Of a stretch of DNA of 64,000 bases, positions 31,253-41,068 are shown one piece after another. This stretch comes from Yinghuangia sp035454725. Its GTDB lineage: Bacteria > Actinomycetota > Actinomycetes > Streptomycetales > Streptomycetaceae. The position numbers were made by a program, and so were the translations under genes. Where the stretch lies: the NCBI RefSeq assembly GCF_051388935.1, contig NZ_JBPKBI010000001.1, forward strand, positions 496,001-560,000, in the 5' to 3' direction. Position 1 is the first letter of the stretch. Every line of letters begins with the position of its first letter. The notes beneath the pieces are model-generated. The model saw nothing but the letters and a program-made list of their open reading frames with translations. It was not told the DNA's origin and made no database searches.

Positions 31253-32626
31253 ATGGCGTGGGGGACGTCACGTTTGCCGGGGGAATGCGGTCGGCTTCGG
31301 GGGCGGTTGAGTCGCGGAGTGTCCGCCAGACCGCAGATCGTGCCGGGGGAGTCCGCGCCGGGTGCACCCGAGTCCCCGCGTCGGCTGCGGCGTGTCGTGG
31401 GGGCGGTGGTCGCCGATGTGACGCCGTTGCGGCTGTCGGCCGGGTATCGGCGGTTGTGGGCCGGGGCGATGATCAGTTCGCTCGGGCAGCAGATGACCGC
31501 GTTGGCGGTGGCGGTCGAGGCGTACCAGCTCACCGGATCGAACTTCTCCGTCGGGCTGGTCGGGCTCTTTTTCCTTGGGCCGCTGATCTTTTTCGGCCTG
31601 GTCGGCGGGGCGATCGCGGACAGCATGGACCGGCGCAAGCTCGGGTTGATCACGTCGACGGGTTTGTCGGTGATGAGCCTGGTGCTCGCGGTGCAGGCGG
31701 TTCTGGAGCTCCGGCAGGTCTGGCTGCTGTATGCGGTGGTGGCCGCTCAGTCGGCGTTTTTCGCGGTCAACAGCCCTACGCGCGCGGCGATGATCCCGCG
31801 TCTGCTGCCCGCCGAGCATCTCCCCGCCGCGAACGCGTTGTCGATGCTGAGCATGACGGTGAGCATGACGGCCGGGCCGTTGCTCGCCGGGCTGGTCATC
31901 GGGGTATGGGACGCCCAGACCGTCTACATCGTCGACGCGCTGGGTTTCGGTCTCGCGCTGTATGCGATGTGGCGGCTGCCTTCGATGCCGCCCGTGCGTG
32001 AGGGACCGGCGGGGCGGGCGTCGGTTGCCGAGGGTTTCCGCTACCTGCGTACGCGTCCCAACGTCCGTATGACGTTCATGGCCGACATCGCCGCGATGGC
32101 GTTCGGCATGCCGCGCGCGCTCTTCCCGGCCGTCGCGGCGGCCTGGTACGGCGGCGACGCCAAGACCGTCGGCCTGCTCGCCGCCGCTCCTGCGGTCGGC
32201 GGGTTTCTGGGGGCGCTGTTCTCCGGCTGGCTGGGCCGGGTGCGCTACCAGGGCCGGGCGGTCATTCTCTCGATTGTGGCGTGGGGGCTCGCGATCGCCG
32301 CGTTCGGTACGACGCGGTGGCTGTGGCTGGGTCTTCTCTTCCTCGCGGTCGCGGGTTGTGCGGACACCATCAGCGGTGTCTTCCGCAACACGATCCTCCA
32401 GGTCGCGACGCCGGATGACATGCGCGGGAGGCTCGCGGGCGTCTTCACGGTCGTGGTCGCCGGCGGCCCGCGCCTGGGCGACTTCGGGTCCGGGAGCATC
32501 GCGACGTTGACGAGCGAGCGGGTCGCGGTGATCGGCGGCGGCCTGGCGTGCGTGGTCGCGGTGCTGGCGCTGACGGCGCGCTGGCGGGGCTTCTGGCGCT
32601 ACGACGCGCGCAACCCCACACCGTGA
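31253..32626 (+). CDS. MFS transporter, enterobactin-exporter-like (MFS_3)
   Basis: Up to 457 aa from ATG 31253; GTG 31397 is a likely alternative because the first 48 residues are Arg/Pro-rich and unlike the family. Twelve TM helices begin at YRRLWAGAMISSLGQQMTAL; loop 2-3 reads GGAIADSMDRRKLGL; loop 4-5 FFAVNSPTRAAMIPRLLP; the central loop contains EGFRYLRTRPNVRMTF. Same family as the partial gene at the window start. Probably exports drugs or siderophores; substrate unknown. Convergent with the next gene. Confidence 0.88.
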   Translation: MAWGTSRLPGECGRLRGRLSRGVSARPQIVPGESAPGAPESPRRLRRVVGAVVADVTPLRLSAGYRRLWAGAMISSLGQQMTALAVAVEAYQLTGSNFSVGLVGLFFLGPLIFFGLVGGAIADSMDRRKLGLITSTGLSVMSLVLAVQAVLELRQVWLLYAVVAAQSAFFAVNSPTRAAMIPRLLPAEHLPAANALSMLSMTVSMTAGPLLAGLVIGVWDAQTVYIVDALGFGLALYAMWRLPSMPPVREGPAGRASVAEGFRYLRTRPNVRMTFMADIAAMAFGMPRALFPAVAAAWYGGDAKTVGLLAAAPAVGGFLGALFSGWLGRVRYQGRAVILSIVAWGLAIAAFGTTRWLWLGLLFLAVAGCADTISGVFRNTILQVATPDDMRGRLAGVFTVVVAGGPRLGDFGSGSIATLTSERVAVIGGGLACVVAVLALTARWRGFWRYDARNPTP

Positions 32627-32713
32627 GGCGGGGCGCGTCGGGGCCCTCCCGGGGGTGCCCGCGGACGGACGTTTCGGTGGCAGGGCGCCCGGCCGGATCG
32701 CGCGGGTCCGCCG

Positions 32714-33472
32714 TCACGCGGCGTCTCGCGGCTGGATCCACAGGGCTTCCGCGTGTCCGGCAACCCGCCCGTCGCCGTCGTACAACGTCGTCGCCGTGTA
32801 CACCTTGCGTCCGTCGCGGCCGAGTCGCCGACCCATGACGACGCAGCGGTCGCCGATATAGGGGAGGGCGTCGACCCGCGCGGTGATGCGGGCCAGCAGG
32901 AGGGCGGGAGTGTCGTCGCCGAGTGTGGTCCACGCGCCGGGGCAGTCGAGCGCCGCCCAGACGAATTCGGGGCGTACGCGCATGCCGTCGGGGCCGGCCA
33001 GTGACCTGTCCGGGACCCAGGCGCACGCCGTCGTGTCCGGGCGCTGCGCGAGCCGGCCCGGGAACAACCGCAGGCCGTCGCCTTCCGCGCGCTTGGTTCC
33101 GCAGACGAAGCAGGTGGGGAACGGGTGGTGCCGTCGGGCGGCGAGGAAGGCCGCCGACGTTTCCGCGGCCGTTTCGTACGGCACGGGGTCGATCGGTTCG
33201 AAGTGCACCGTCGCGTCGTCCGCCCGCTCGGCCTCGGCGACCAGGGCGGCGACGTCGTAGAGGTCCGTGGCGCCGCCGACGTCGCGCACGATGCGCAGGT
33301 CGCGCTCCAGCGGGGGCGGCTGCCGCAGTGTGACGGTGGCCGCGGCACCCGGGACCTGCTGGGCGAGCAGGCCCGCGACGTAGCCTCCGTTGCCCGAGCC
33401 GGGGGGACCGTTGAACCGTCCGGCGACGGTCAGCGCGTCGAGGGGACGGAACACACTTTCGGCCTCTGCCAT
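32714..33472 (-). CDS. Thioesterase-like (hotdog) protein
   Basis: 252 aa from ATG 33472. An N-terminal GRFNGPPGSGNGGYVAGLLA segment, then TVTLRQPPPLERDL, resembles thioesterase-superfamily proteins. CFVCGTKR...GDGLRLFPG and the W-x-x-L-D-C-P-G element are conserved in actinobacterial acyl-CoA thioesterase-like proteins. Two Cys in CFVCG could bind metal. Not linked to a pathway by neighbours: it sits convergent with an MFS gene and divergent from dmdR1. Confidence 0.7.
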   Translation of the reverse strand: MAEAESVFRPLDALTVAGRFNGPPGSGNGGYVAGLLAQQVPGAAATVTLRQPPPLERDLRIVRDVGGATDLYDVAALVAEAERADDATVHFEPIDPVPYETAAETSAAFLAARRHHPFPTCFVCGTKRAEGDGLRLFPGRLAQRPDTTACAWVPDRSLAGPDGMRVRPEFVWAALDCPGAWTTLGDDTPALLLARITARVDALPYIGDRCVVMGRRLGRDGRKVYTATTLYDGDGRVAGHAEALWIQPRDAA

Positions 33473-33866
33473 GCACTTCACCGTACCCAGCCGTGCCGCG
33501 TCCTGACCGCGTGCCGTCGCGCTCGTGGCACCCGTGGTGGCGGGTGTGCCGGAGGAGGGAGATGTGATTGGGTACAAGGCCACACTCCCGGCCTGTCCCA
33601 CCGCAGGTAGGAGCGGTACGTCCGGCGTGGGACGCGCCCACCGCACACTTCCCCGTCGGGCGCAAATCGGCGGGTCCGACCGGGAGCAGAACACGCGGCC
33701 GGAACGTTGTCATTTGACGGCGCGCCGGAGCGGGCGGCGTACCCGCCGGTGTGAACCGGGCGCGGGTGCCCCCGACGCGTCGACCTCATACGTGAGGACG
33801 GTCACGGCCGCCGCCCCGGTGGGACAGAATTGGGGGCAGGACCACGAAGAAACGGAGCTGGCGGTC
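33473..33866. other. Divergent region upstream of dmdR1
   Basis: About 390 bases with promoters for the thioesterase-like gene (minus) and dmdR1 (plus). No recognisable iron box and no credible ORF. Confidence 0.45.
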
Positions 33867-34553
33867 GTGAGTGCACTCATCGACACCACGGAGATGTACC
33901 TCCGGACCATTTTCGAGCTGGAAGAGGAGGGCGTGGTCCCGCTGCGCGCCCGTATCGCCGAACGGCTCGGGCAGAGCGGACCGACCGTCAGCCAGACCGT
34001 CGCGCGCATGGAGCGTGACGGGCTGCTCACGGTCGAAGGCGACCGTCATCTGGAGCTGACCGACGAAGGCAGGCACCTCGCCACACGCGTCATGCGCAAG
34101 CACCGGCTCGCCGAGTGCCTGCTCGTCGACGTCATCGGGTTGCCGTGGGAGCAGGTGCACGCCGAGGCGTGCCGCTGGGAGCACGTGATGAGCGAGCAGG
34201 TCGAGCGCCGGTTGCTTGAGCTGCTGCACCATCCGAAGGAGTCGCCGTACGGCAACCCCATTCCCGGCCTGGAGGAGCTCGACCGCGACATGCACGCGGA
34301 CGACTTCATGGACGGCCTGGGCACGCTTCTCGACGTGGCGGGGCCCGAGGGGAAGAACGTGGTGGTCCGCCGCATCGGCGAGCCGCTCCAGACCGACGCC
34401 CAGCTCATGTACACGCTGCGGCGCGCGGGGGTCCGCCCCGGCGCGGTGGTGAGTGTGCACGAGTCGCCGGGCGGGGTCATGGCGGGCAGCGGCGGCGAGG
34501 CGGCGGAGCTTTCGCCGGACATCGCCGCACACGTGTTCGTGGCGGCGCGCTGA
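33867..34553 (+). CDS. dmdR1: DtxR/IdeR-family iron-dependent repressor
   Basis: 228 aa. Iron-loaded dimer that represses siderophore and iron-uptake genes. N-terminal winged helix (MYLRTIFELEEEGVVPLRAR, SGPTVSQTVARMERDGLL), then the dimer/metal domain with KHRLAECLLVDVIGL and EACRWEHVMSEQVERRL (the Cys, Glu and His ligands), and a C-terminal SH3-like domain. GTG 33867 is preceded by GGAG; the open frame upstream is non-coding. A strong terminator follows at 34626-34663. The antisense strand is open over the whole gene, as described for dmdR1/adm in S. coelicolor. Confidence 0.93.
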   Translation: MSALIDTTEMYLRTIFELEEEGVVPLRARIAERLGQSGPTVSQTVARMERDGLLTVEGDRHLELTDEGRHLATRVMRKHRLAECLLVDVIGLPWEQVHAEACRWEHVMSEQVERRLLELLHHPKESPYGNPIPGLEELDRDMHADDFMDGLGTLLDVAGPEGKNVVVRRIGEPLQTDAQLMYTLRRAGVRPGAVVSVHESPGGVMAGSGGEAAELSPDIAAHVFVAAR

Positions 34554-34625
34554 CCGGCGAGGCGGTGCGTTGATCACCGTGCCGGTGCGGTGACGGTGCG
34601 GTGATCGACGGATACAGCGGGATTT

Positions 34626-34663
34626 GTGTGGGGCGGGTGCGCTGGGGCGCGCCCGCCCCACAC
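34626..34663 (+). terminator. Intrinsic terminator of dmdR1
   Basis: 17-bp stem with one mismatch (34626-34642 with 34647-34663), loop tggg, followed by gcgtttt; a classical rho-independent structure. Confidence 0.85.
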
Positions 34664-34719
34664 GCGTTTTGCTCAACACGCCGGTCCTCACGCGGTGAGC
34701 ATTCGCGCATGAACGGATT

Positions 34720-34757
34720 GTTTCCTGGGCCGCGATGACGTGACGTTCCGGGGAAAC
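34720..34757. promoter_or_regulatory. Possible GlnR-like half-sites upstream of the third nitrate transporter
   Basis: GTTTC (34720), GTGAC (34740) and GAAAC (34753) lie about 80-115 bases before the transporter start. The GTGAC-GAAAC spacing is 8 bases, not the usual 6, so this is weaker than the nasA/nnaR and narK sites. Confidence 0.35.
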
Positions 34758-34833
34758 ACGGGCTTGGCACCGTCGCTGGGGTCAGACACAAAACGCACGC
34801 TCCGCCCGGATTGCAACGACGGAGGACCCGCCC

Positions 34834-36393
34834 ATGGCCACCCCAGCGAACAACGACACCGCCGACAAGCCGCCCCGACTGCGCTCCCTCCTGTCGTTCC
34901 GTGGGCGCTACCGCATGCTGCACCTGGCCATGCTCGCGTTCCTCATCAGCTTCGTGCTGTGGTTCGACATGGCGCCGTTCATGGACGACATCGGCGAGGA
35001 ATTCCACCTGACGGCAGGTCAGAAGGCGACGCTCGCCTTGTGCAACATCGCGCTGACCATTCCGGCGCGCACGTTGATCGGCCTGCTCGTCGACCGGTAC
35101 GGGCCGCGCCGCGTCTACGGGGCGCTGCTGATCTTCGCGGCGATCCCGAACACCATCTTCGCGCTGGCGCAGTCCTATCCGATGCTCGTGATCAGCCGCC
35201 TCATGGTCAGCATCGTCGGTGCGGGCTTCGTGGTCGGCATCCGGCTGGTCGCCGAGTGGTTCCCCAAGCGCGAACTCGGCACCGCGGAAGGCTATTACGG
35301 CGGTTGGGGCAACTTCGGCTCCGCGGCCGCGGCGCTGACGCTGCCGGTTTTCGTGGCCGCGATCGCGGACGGCGAGGGCGCGTGGCGCTGGGGTGTCGGT
35401 GTCGCGGGCTTGTTGGCCGCCGCGTACGGCGTGTTCTTCCTGGCGATGGCGCGCGACGTGCCGGACGGCAAGACGTATGAGCGGCCCGCGCGCAAGCCGG
35501 GTCTCCAGGTGACCAGCCGGCCGGCCGCGTTCGGCCTGATGGCCCTTCAGGTGCCGCTCGCAGTGGCGCTCGGGTTCGTCGTATACCGGCTCAACGCGGA
35601 CTACACGGCGACCACGCCGGCCGGCAAGAAGACGTTCCCGGGCGTCGTCAACGACGCGACCGCGGCGGTGCTGTACGCGGTGGTCGTGCTGTGGCTCGCG
35701 TACCAGATCTACGCGGTCGTCAAGTCGAACCGTGGTGTGCTGCGCGGCGACAAACCGGAGATCGAGCACTACCCGTTCGCCGCGGTGGGCCTGCTGGCGA
35801 TCGCGTACATGGTCACTTTCGGCGCGGAGCTGACGATGGCGGCCTGGCTGCCGAACTTCTTCGGGACGCTTTTCGACATGGACACGACGACCGCGGCCAC
35901 CGCCGCGGCGTGCTTCGCCGGCACCAACCTGGTCACGCGCCCGTTCGGCGGCTGGCTGTCGGACCGCACGGGACGCCGCAAGCTCACCCTCCTGGGCCTG
36001 CTGCTGGGGTCGTTCCTGTGCTACCTGGTGCTGTGGCGGATCGATTCCGACTGGCCGGTCTGGCAGAGCGTCGCACTGCTCGCGCTGGCCTCGGTGTTCA
36101 TCCAGGGCGGCAACGGCGCGGTCTACGCGATCGTGCCGCAGATCCAGCACCGCGTGTCGGGCCAGATCTCCGGTCTCGTGGGCGCGTTCGGAAACGTCGG
36201 CGGGGTGTTCTTCACCAGCCTGATCTTCCTTCAGGTGGTGCCGCAGACCGTCTTCCTGGTCATCGGCATCTCGTCGCTGGCGGCGGGCCTGTGCTGCCTC
36301 TTCCTCCCGGGCGTCGGCGAGGTGCGGCGCGGCGGCACGCAGCCTGCCGATGCCGACCGGACCGCGGTCCCGGTGGCGGTGACCACGGGCTGA
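34834..36393 (+). CDS. Nitrate/nitrite MFS transporter (third, divergent NNP member)
   Basis: 519 aa, longer than the two narK copies and clearly a different subgroup. TM1 reads AFLISFVLWFDMAPFMDDIG; loop 2-3 GLLVDRYGPRRVYG; nitrate-signature-like GYYGGWGNFGSAAAALTLP and GLVGAFGNVGGVFFTS. A long insertion between TM6 and TM7 (about residues 205-300) contains extra hydrophobic segments. It probably supplies nitrate to NasA, given the size class and the GlnR-like half-sites upstream; that assignment is inference. Ends in a shared terminator. Confidence 0.9.
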   Translation: MATPANNDTADKPPRLRSLLSFRGRYRMLHLAMLAFLISFVLWFDMAPFMDDIGEEFHLTAGQKATLALCNIALTIPARTLIGLLVDRYGPRRVYGALLIFAAIPNTIFALAQSYPMLVISRLMVSIVGAGFVVGIRLVAEWFPKRELGTAEGYYGGWGNFGSAAAALTLPVFVAAIADGEGAWRWGVGVAGLLAAAYGVFFLAMARDVPDGKTYERPARKPGLQVTSRPAAFGLMALQVPLAVALGFVVYRLNADYTATTPAGKKTFPGVVNDATAAVLYAVVVLWLAYQIYAVVKSNRGVLRGDKPEIEHYPFAAVGLLAIAYMVTFGAELTMAAWLPNFFGTLFDMDTTTAATAAACFAGTNLVTRPFGGWLSDRTGRRKLTLLGLLLGSFLCYLVLWRIDSDWPVWQSVALLALASVFIQGGNGAVYAIVPQIQHRVSGQISGLVGAFGNVGGVFFTSLIFLQVVPQTVFLVIGISSLAAGLCCLFLPGVGEVRRGGTQPADADRTAVPVAVTTG

Positions 36394-36426
36394 CCCGTGA
36401 GTGCGCACCGCGCACACCGCACGAGA

Positions 36427-36477
36427 GAACACCGACGGACCCTGGGGCACCGACCGCCCCGGGGTCCGTCGGTGTTC
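36427..36477. terminator. Bidirectional terminator
   Basis: 22-bp stem with one wobble (36427-36448 with 36456-36477), 7-base loop, between the convergent transporter and primase-like genes. Confidence 0.85.
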
Positions 36478-36528
36478 GCACGGGAGCGCGGCCGAACGCC
36501 GACGACCGCCGCGCGGGCTCCGGCAGGT

Positions 36529-37203
36529 CTACCGCGCCGGGACCGTCGTACGGCGATCCCGCGCCCGGGGGATCGCCTGGGTGCAGGCGTAGGCGATGGG
36601 GTTGATGAGTTCGCGGGCTTCGGGAAGCCAGCGGTTGGCCGTGGTGGGGTGCCGGGCCCAGGTGGCTCCGCCGCTGGCGCCCATGGCCGACGGCGGCGCC
36701 ACGACGAAGTCGCCGTCCCCCCGGCAGACCATGTCGATCGCGGGCGAACCCCAGCCGGTACGCCGGAGCAGCTCGGGCATCTTGTCGCGCGCGCCCGGCA
36801 TGACGAAGAACTGCAGGCGCCGGTCGGGGGTCGCGATGACCGGGCCGAGGGGGAGTCCGAGGCGTTCGAGGCGGGCCAGGGCGAGGCAGCCGGCGGGTTC
36901 GGCGACGTCGATGACGTCGAAGGCGCGGCCGGTCGGCAACAGGATCGCCGCGTCCGGGTGTTGGGACCACCAGCGGCGGATGGTGGCCGGGCTGCCGGCG
37001 GCTTGTGCGGCCCAGTCGCGGTGCAGCGGATGGGCGCCGGGTACGCGGCAGGCCGGGAGGCCGCAACTGCACCGCCTGCCTTTGTCGGTCTCGACGACGG
37101 ATGTGCCCGGTACGACGTCCCAGTGGCGGTCCTCCGCGTAGCGGACGGCCGCCTCTGCCAGCGTTTCGCGGGTGTGCCGTCGGCCCCCGAGGATCTCTTC
37201 CAC
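36529..37203 (-). CDS. Bifunctional DNA primase/polymerase-like (prim-pol N-domain) protein
   Basis: 224 aa from GTG 37203 (GAGGG just upstream). A free-standing archaeo-eukaryotic-primase-type N-domain: AAVRYAEDRHWDVVPGT, CSCGLPACRVPGAHPLHRDW (Cys/His cluster), ATIRRWWSQHPDAAILLPTG, and FDVIDVAEPAG where replicative enzymes have D-x-D (here D-V-A-E, so catalytic residues may be lost). No helicase part is attached. Many streptomycetes carry such single-domain proteins next to nsdA; the role is unknown. Confidence 0.8.
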   Translation of the reverse strand: MEEILGGRRHTRETLAEAAVRYAEDRHWDVVPGTSVVETDKGRRCSCGLPACRVPGAHPLHRDWAAQAAGSPATIRRWWSQHPDAAILLPTGRAFDVIDVAEPAGCLALARLERLGLPLGPVIATPDRRLQFFVMPGARDKMPELLRRTGWGSPAIDMVCRGDGDFVVAPPSAMGASGGATWARHPTTANRWLPEARELINPIAYACTQAIPRARDRRTTVPAR

Positions 37204-37698
37204 GCCCTCACAACTGCTTGACGACGCATTGGTTACTGGGCGCACGGACCTTATTCGCACGCTTGATGAAAGTCACTCGAAAGAGGGACGGACGTGCGGG
37301 CGTCATCCCCGCCCGGTTCGGTGAGAAAGGATGTAACTCGATGTCCTGACAAGGCCTTTCAGGTGTTTGGCGATCTTTGCCCGTGCTGTTCCAGGAATGT
37401 CCTTCGGCCGCCGCGGCAGGCGGCGCATCGGGGGCGCACGGATGCAACGGCAGGGGCGCAGGGGCCGGGGAGGCTGTCGGTGATTGCGTTCAAGTGGCTA
37501 CCGTCCGTTACGGACGATGTGATGGGGCTTCACGGGCCTGCCCGCACACGGGAGTTCACCACGGAGCCCGACCGCGGCGCACGGCAGGCGCGGGAACAGC
37601 AGGGGCGCAGGGCCATACCAGGCCCACAGCAGGTGTAGGCACAGCAGGCAGGGGCGGCAGGCCGGGAGTCCGGGGCGCTCCGCAGGGGAGGGACGCCG
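37204..37698. other. Divergent intergenic region prim-pol/nsdA
   Basis: 495 bases; a patch at 37215-37370 is AT-richer than average and probably holds the promoters. No ORF or strong hairpin I would defend. Confidence 0.5.
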
Positions 37699-39114
37699 AT
37701 GGCCGCACGGTCGCTCGTGACACGCCAGCCCAACGAACGCCTGGCGTCGCTCATACACGAGGCGGGATGCTCCAACGCCGGCCTCGCCCGGCGCGTCAAC
37801 ATGTGCGGCGCCGAGCAGGGCATGGACCTGCGCTACGACAAGACTTCCGTCGCCCGTTGGCTGCGCGGTCAGCAGCCGCGTGGCGCGGTGCCGAACCTGA
37901 TCGCCGAGGCGCTGGGGCGAAAACTGGGCCGACCGGTCACGGTCGACGAGATCGGCATGGCCGACGGACGCAGCCTGGCGACCAATATCGGGTTGCAGTT
38001 CGCTCCGACGCCGGCCGCGACCGTCGACGTGGTGACCGAGCTGTGGCGCAGTGACGTCAACCGCCGTGATTTCCTGCTGAATTCGTCGGTCGCGGTGGCC
38101 GCGCTGGTGGCGCCGAGCCGTGATTGGCTGATCACCGCGCCGGACGCGGAGGTGGCCCGGGCCGGCGGCCCGCGCGTCGGGGCGACGGATGTCGAGGCCG
38201 TGCGGGCGACGACGGAGATGCTGTCCCTTCTCGACCACCGGTTCGGTGCGGGGCACATCCGGCCGGTGGTCGTGCACTACCTGGGGTCGGTGGTCTCGGG
38301 CCTGTTGAACGGGACGTACGGCGACGCGACGGGCCGCGAGTTGTTCGCCGCCGTGTCGAGGCTGACCGAGCTCGCCGGCTACATGGCCGTCGACACCGGC
38401 CAGCCCGGTCTGGCACAGCGCTACTACATCCAGGCGCTGCGGCTCGCCCAGGCCGCGGGCGACCGGCCGTACGGCGGTTATGTGCTGGCCGCCGGGATGA
38501 GCCACCTCGCCGGGAACCTCGGGAATCCGAGGGAGATAACGCAGTTGGCGCGCGCCGCCCAGGAAGGGTCGAGGTCCGGGACAGGGCACGGGGCGACCGC
38601 GACCACGATGGCGATGTTCCACGCGGCGGAGGCCCGCGGGCATGCGCAGTTGGGCGACATGCGTGCCTGCGAGAGCGCCCTCGCACGGGCGGAGACCGCG
38701 ATGGAGCGGTCGCGTCCGGAGGAGGACCCGGGCTGGATCGCGCACTTCGACCGGGCTTATCTGGCCGACGAGTTCGCGCACTGCTACCGCGACCTCGACC
38801 GCCCGCGGCAGGCCGAGCAGGCGGCGCGGGCGGCACTCGAAGGGCACGCCGAGACGCGCGTGCGCCGCCGGGCCGTCGACACGTTGCTGCTCGCGACCGC
38901 ACACCTTCAGCAGAACCGTCTCGACGAGGCGTGCGCGGTCGCGGCCGACGCGCTCGGACTGGTGGCGCGGCTGCGATCGGAGCGCGGACAGGAGTATCTG
39001 CGCGACTTCCAGCGGCGCCTGGCCCCGTGGGCCGCCGAGCCGGTCGCCCGCGACTTCATCGCCGCGGTGCGCGCGGCGTACGACGAGGAGGCGCCGGAGG
39101 TGCTGACCGCCTGA
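37699..39114 (+). CDS. nsdA: NsdA-like XRE/TPR regulator
   Basis: 471 aa. The N-terminal part is strongly NsdA-like (RQPNERLASLIHEAGCSNAG, LARRVNMCGAEQGMDLRYDK, TSVARWLRGQQPRG): an HTH-type region, then RRDFLLNSSVAVAALVAPSR and a helical TPR-like C-terminus (LAGYMAVDTGQPGLAQRYYI, FDRAYLADEFAHCYRDL). NsdA is known in Streptomyces as a negative regulator of aerial development and antibiotic production. ATG 37699 follows GGGGAGGGA. The poly-G/N gap lies about 65 bases past its stop. Confidence 0.9.
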   Translation: MAARSLVTRQPNERLASLIHEAGCSNAGLARRVNMCGAEQGMDLRYDKTSVARWLRGQQPRGAVPNLIAEALGRKLGRPVTVDEIGMADGRSLATNIGLQFAPTPAATVDVVTELWRSDVNRRDFLLNSSVAVAALVAPSRDWLITAPDAEVARAGGPRVGATDVEAVRATTEMLSLLDHRFGAGHIRPVVVHYLGSVVSGLLNGTYGDATGRELFAAVSRLTELAGYMAVDTGQPGLAQRYYIQALRLAQAAGDRPYGGYVLAAGMSHLAGNLGNPREITQLARAAQEGSRSGTGHGATATTMAMFHAAEARGHAQLGDMRACESALARAETAMERSRPEEDPGWIAHFDRAYLADEFAHCYRDLDRPRQAEQAARAALEGHAETRVRRRAVDTLLLATAHLQQNRLDEACAVAADALGLVARLRSERGQEYLRDFQRRLAPWAAEPVARDFIAAVRAAYDEEAPEVLTA

Positions 39115-39525
<411 letters not shown>

Positions 39526-40755
39526 ATGAGCGGCAGGCCTGGACCGGGCGCACGCGGGGACGACCCCAACGCGCCCGAAGACGAGGGGCTGTCGATCTTC
39601 GGTCCGTTGGAACTGCCGCGCGACGAAACAGAGTTGCTGCCCGCCTACGACGAGTACGCGCAGTATGGGGATCCGGGCGGCACCCAGGTCGCGACGCCGT
39701 CGATGCTCCTGCCGCCCCACCCCGGGGGCCCGCCGCCCGGCCCGCCGCCCGCCTACCCCGGCGGGCCCCCGCCCGCCCATCCGGCACCGCCGCCGTACGC
39801 CCCACCCGCCCATTCGGCACCGCCGCCGTACGCCCCACCCGGTCAGGCCGCGGCGCCGCCCCCGTATCCCGCAGCGCATCACGCGCCCGCCGCGGCGCCG
39901 ACGGAGGCCTTCCCCGAAGGCCTGTTCCGTTCCGACCCGCCCGCGGGGCCCGGGCCCGGGTACGCCGCTCCGGCCGCCGGGTATCCGCCGGCGGGTGCGC
40001 AGCCGCAGTACTCGGAACCCGCACGCCGTCCCGGGGGAGCGTCCGGGGCCCCGCGCCGCACCGAGTTCGGCGGGTCAGGACGCGGCTCGGGGCCCGGGGT
40101 GCCGCGCGCGGCGATCGTGGCCGGGGCGATCGGCGTTTTCGTGGTGCTGCTGGCCGTCGTGGTCTTCGCGAGCGGGATGCTGGACGAAGACGAGGGCTCG
40201 AAGAACACCGGCGCGGCGGGCGCGAGCAGCCCCGCAGCGAGCGCGGTTGCGGCGACGACCGCGCCCGCGTCGTCATCCGCACCCGCGACATCCGCCGCAC
40301 CGGCGAAGTCCCAGGCCGAGCGGTTGGACGAGTTGTTCGACGTGAGCGCGGGTTCGCGGTCCACTGTGCAGGACGCGGTGCGGGAGATCGACCGCTGCGG
40401 CGACATCGCGAAGGCGGTGCAGTCGCTCAACGCGGCGGCCGAGCAGCGGGATCAGCAGGTGCGCACGCTGGCCACGCTCCAGCTGGACGAACTGGGGCGC
40501 GGCGACGAGCTGGCGAAGTGGCTGCGCGAGGCGTGGCAGGCCTCAGCCCGCGCGGACCGCGCGTACGCCGCCTGGGGCCGCGAGAACGCCGAGGACGCGT
40601 GTGAGGACGGCAAGCGCGCCAAGCGCACCGACAACCGCCGCGACGCCGACAAGGCCAGCCAGGACGCGACCGAGGCGAAGAACAAGGCCGTCGCGCTGTG
40701 GAACCCGGAGGCGGCGAAGGCCGGCCTCGGCAAGCGCACGGCGGGCGAGATCTGA
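39526..40755 (+). CDS. Proline-rich single-TM membrane protein
   Basis: 409 aa from ATG 39526 (GAGGAGAACGG upstream). Cytoplasmic N-terminal half is Pro/Ala/Tyr-rich (residues 60-190) with two exact 11-residue repeats around H-x-A-P-P-P-Y-A-P-P. A TM helix lies at about residues 203-224 (IVAGAIGVFVVLLAVVVFAS), then an Ala/Ser/Thr linker and an extracytoplasmic helical domain (LDELFDVSAGSRSTVQDAVR, with Cys in DRCGDI and DACEDG). No known domain is recognised. Similar topology occurs in actinobacterial envelope proteins of unknown function. Confidence 0.8.
   Translation: MSGRPGPGARGDDPNAPEDEGLSIFGPLELPRDETELLPAYDEYAQYGDPGGTQVATPSMLLPPHPGGPPPGPPPAYPGGPPPAHPAPPPYAPPAHSAPPPYAPPGQAAAPPPYPAAHHAPAAAPTEAFPEGLFRSDPPAGPGPGYAAPAAGYPPAGAQPQYSEPARRPGGASGAPRRTEFGGSGRGSGPGVPRAAIVAGAIGVFVVLLAVVVFASGMLDEDEGSKNTGAAGASSPAASAVAATTAPASSSAPATSAAPAKSQAERLDELFDVSAGSRSTVQDAVREIDRCGDIAKAVQSLNAAAEQRDQQVRTLATLQLDELGRGDELAKWLREAWQASARADRAYAAWGRENAEDACEDGKRAKRTDNRRDADKASQDATEAKNKAVALWNPEAAKAGLGKRTAGEI
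39772..39837 (+). repeat. Two tandem 33-bp repeats inside the proline-rich gene
   Basis: 39772-39804 and 39805-39837 differ at one base and encode two 11-residue units. Confidence 0.85.
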
Positions 40756-41068
40756 GGGGAGCCCGGGGCCGACGAGGGCGGCGCGTGGCACCCGGCCGGT
40801 GAGCCGTGGGGCGCGGCAACCGGCCGCGCGCGATGAGTCGTGGGACAGCATGCTCGTGGCCGGCGGTACCGAGGGACCGGCCGCGACCCGGGTGCCGAGT
40901 GCGCTGGTGGGGCTTCACCCGGCGTCGCTCGGACGGGTGGACGGGGTCGTCGCGGCTGCCCCACGGGCCGTTTCAGATCGTTGCCCGGGGCCCGCCGCCC
41001 CGACCGTGGCGAAGGCCGGGTGTGCGCAGCGCCGTTGATGCGCACAGCCGGTCCGTCCGGGCGGTGTG
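40756..41068. other. Convergent intergenic region before nirD
   Basis: 313 bases; only weak inverted repeats (gtgcgc/gcgcac near 41020-41045). Nothing else seen. Confidence 0.4.
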
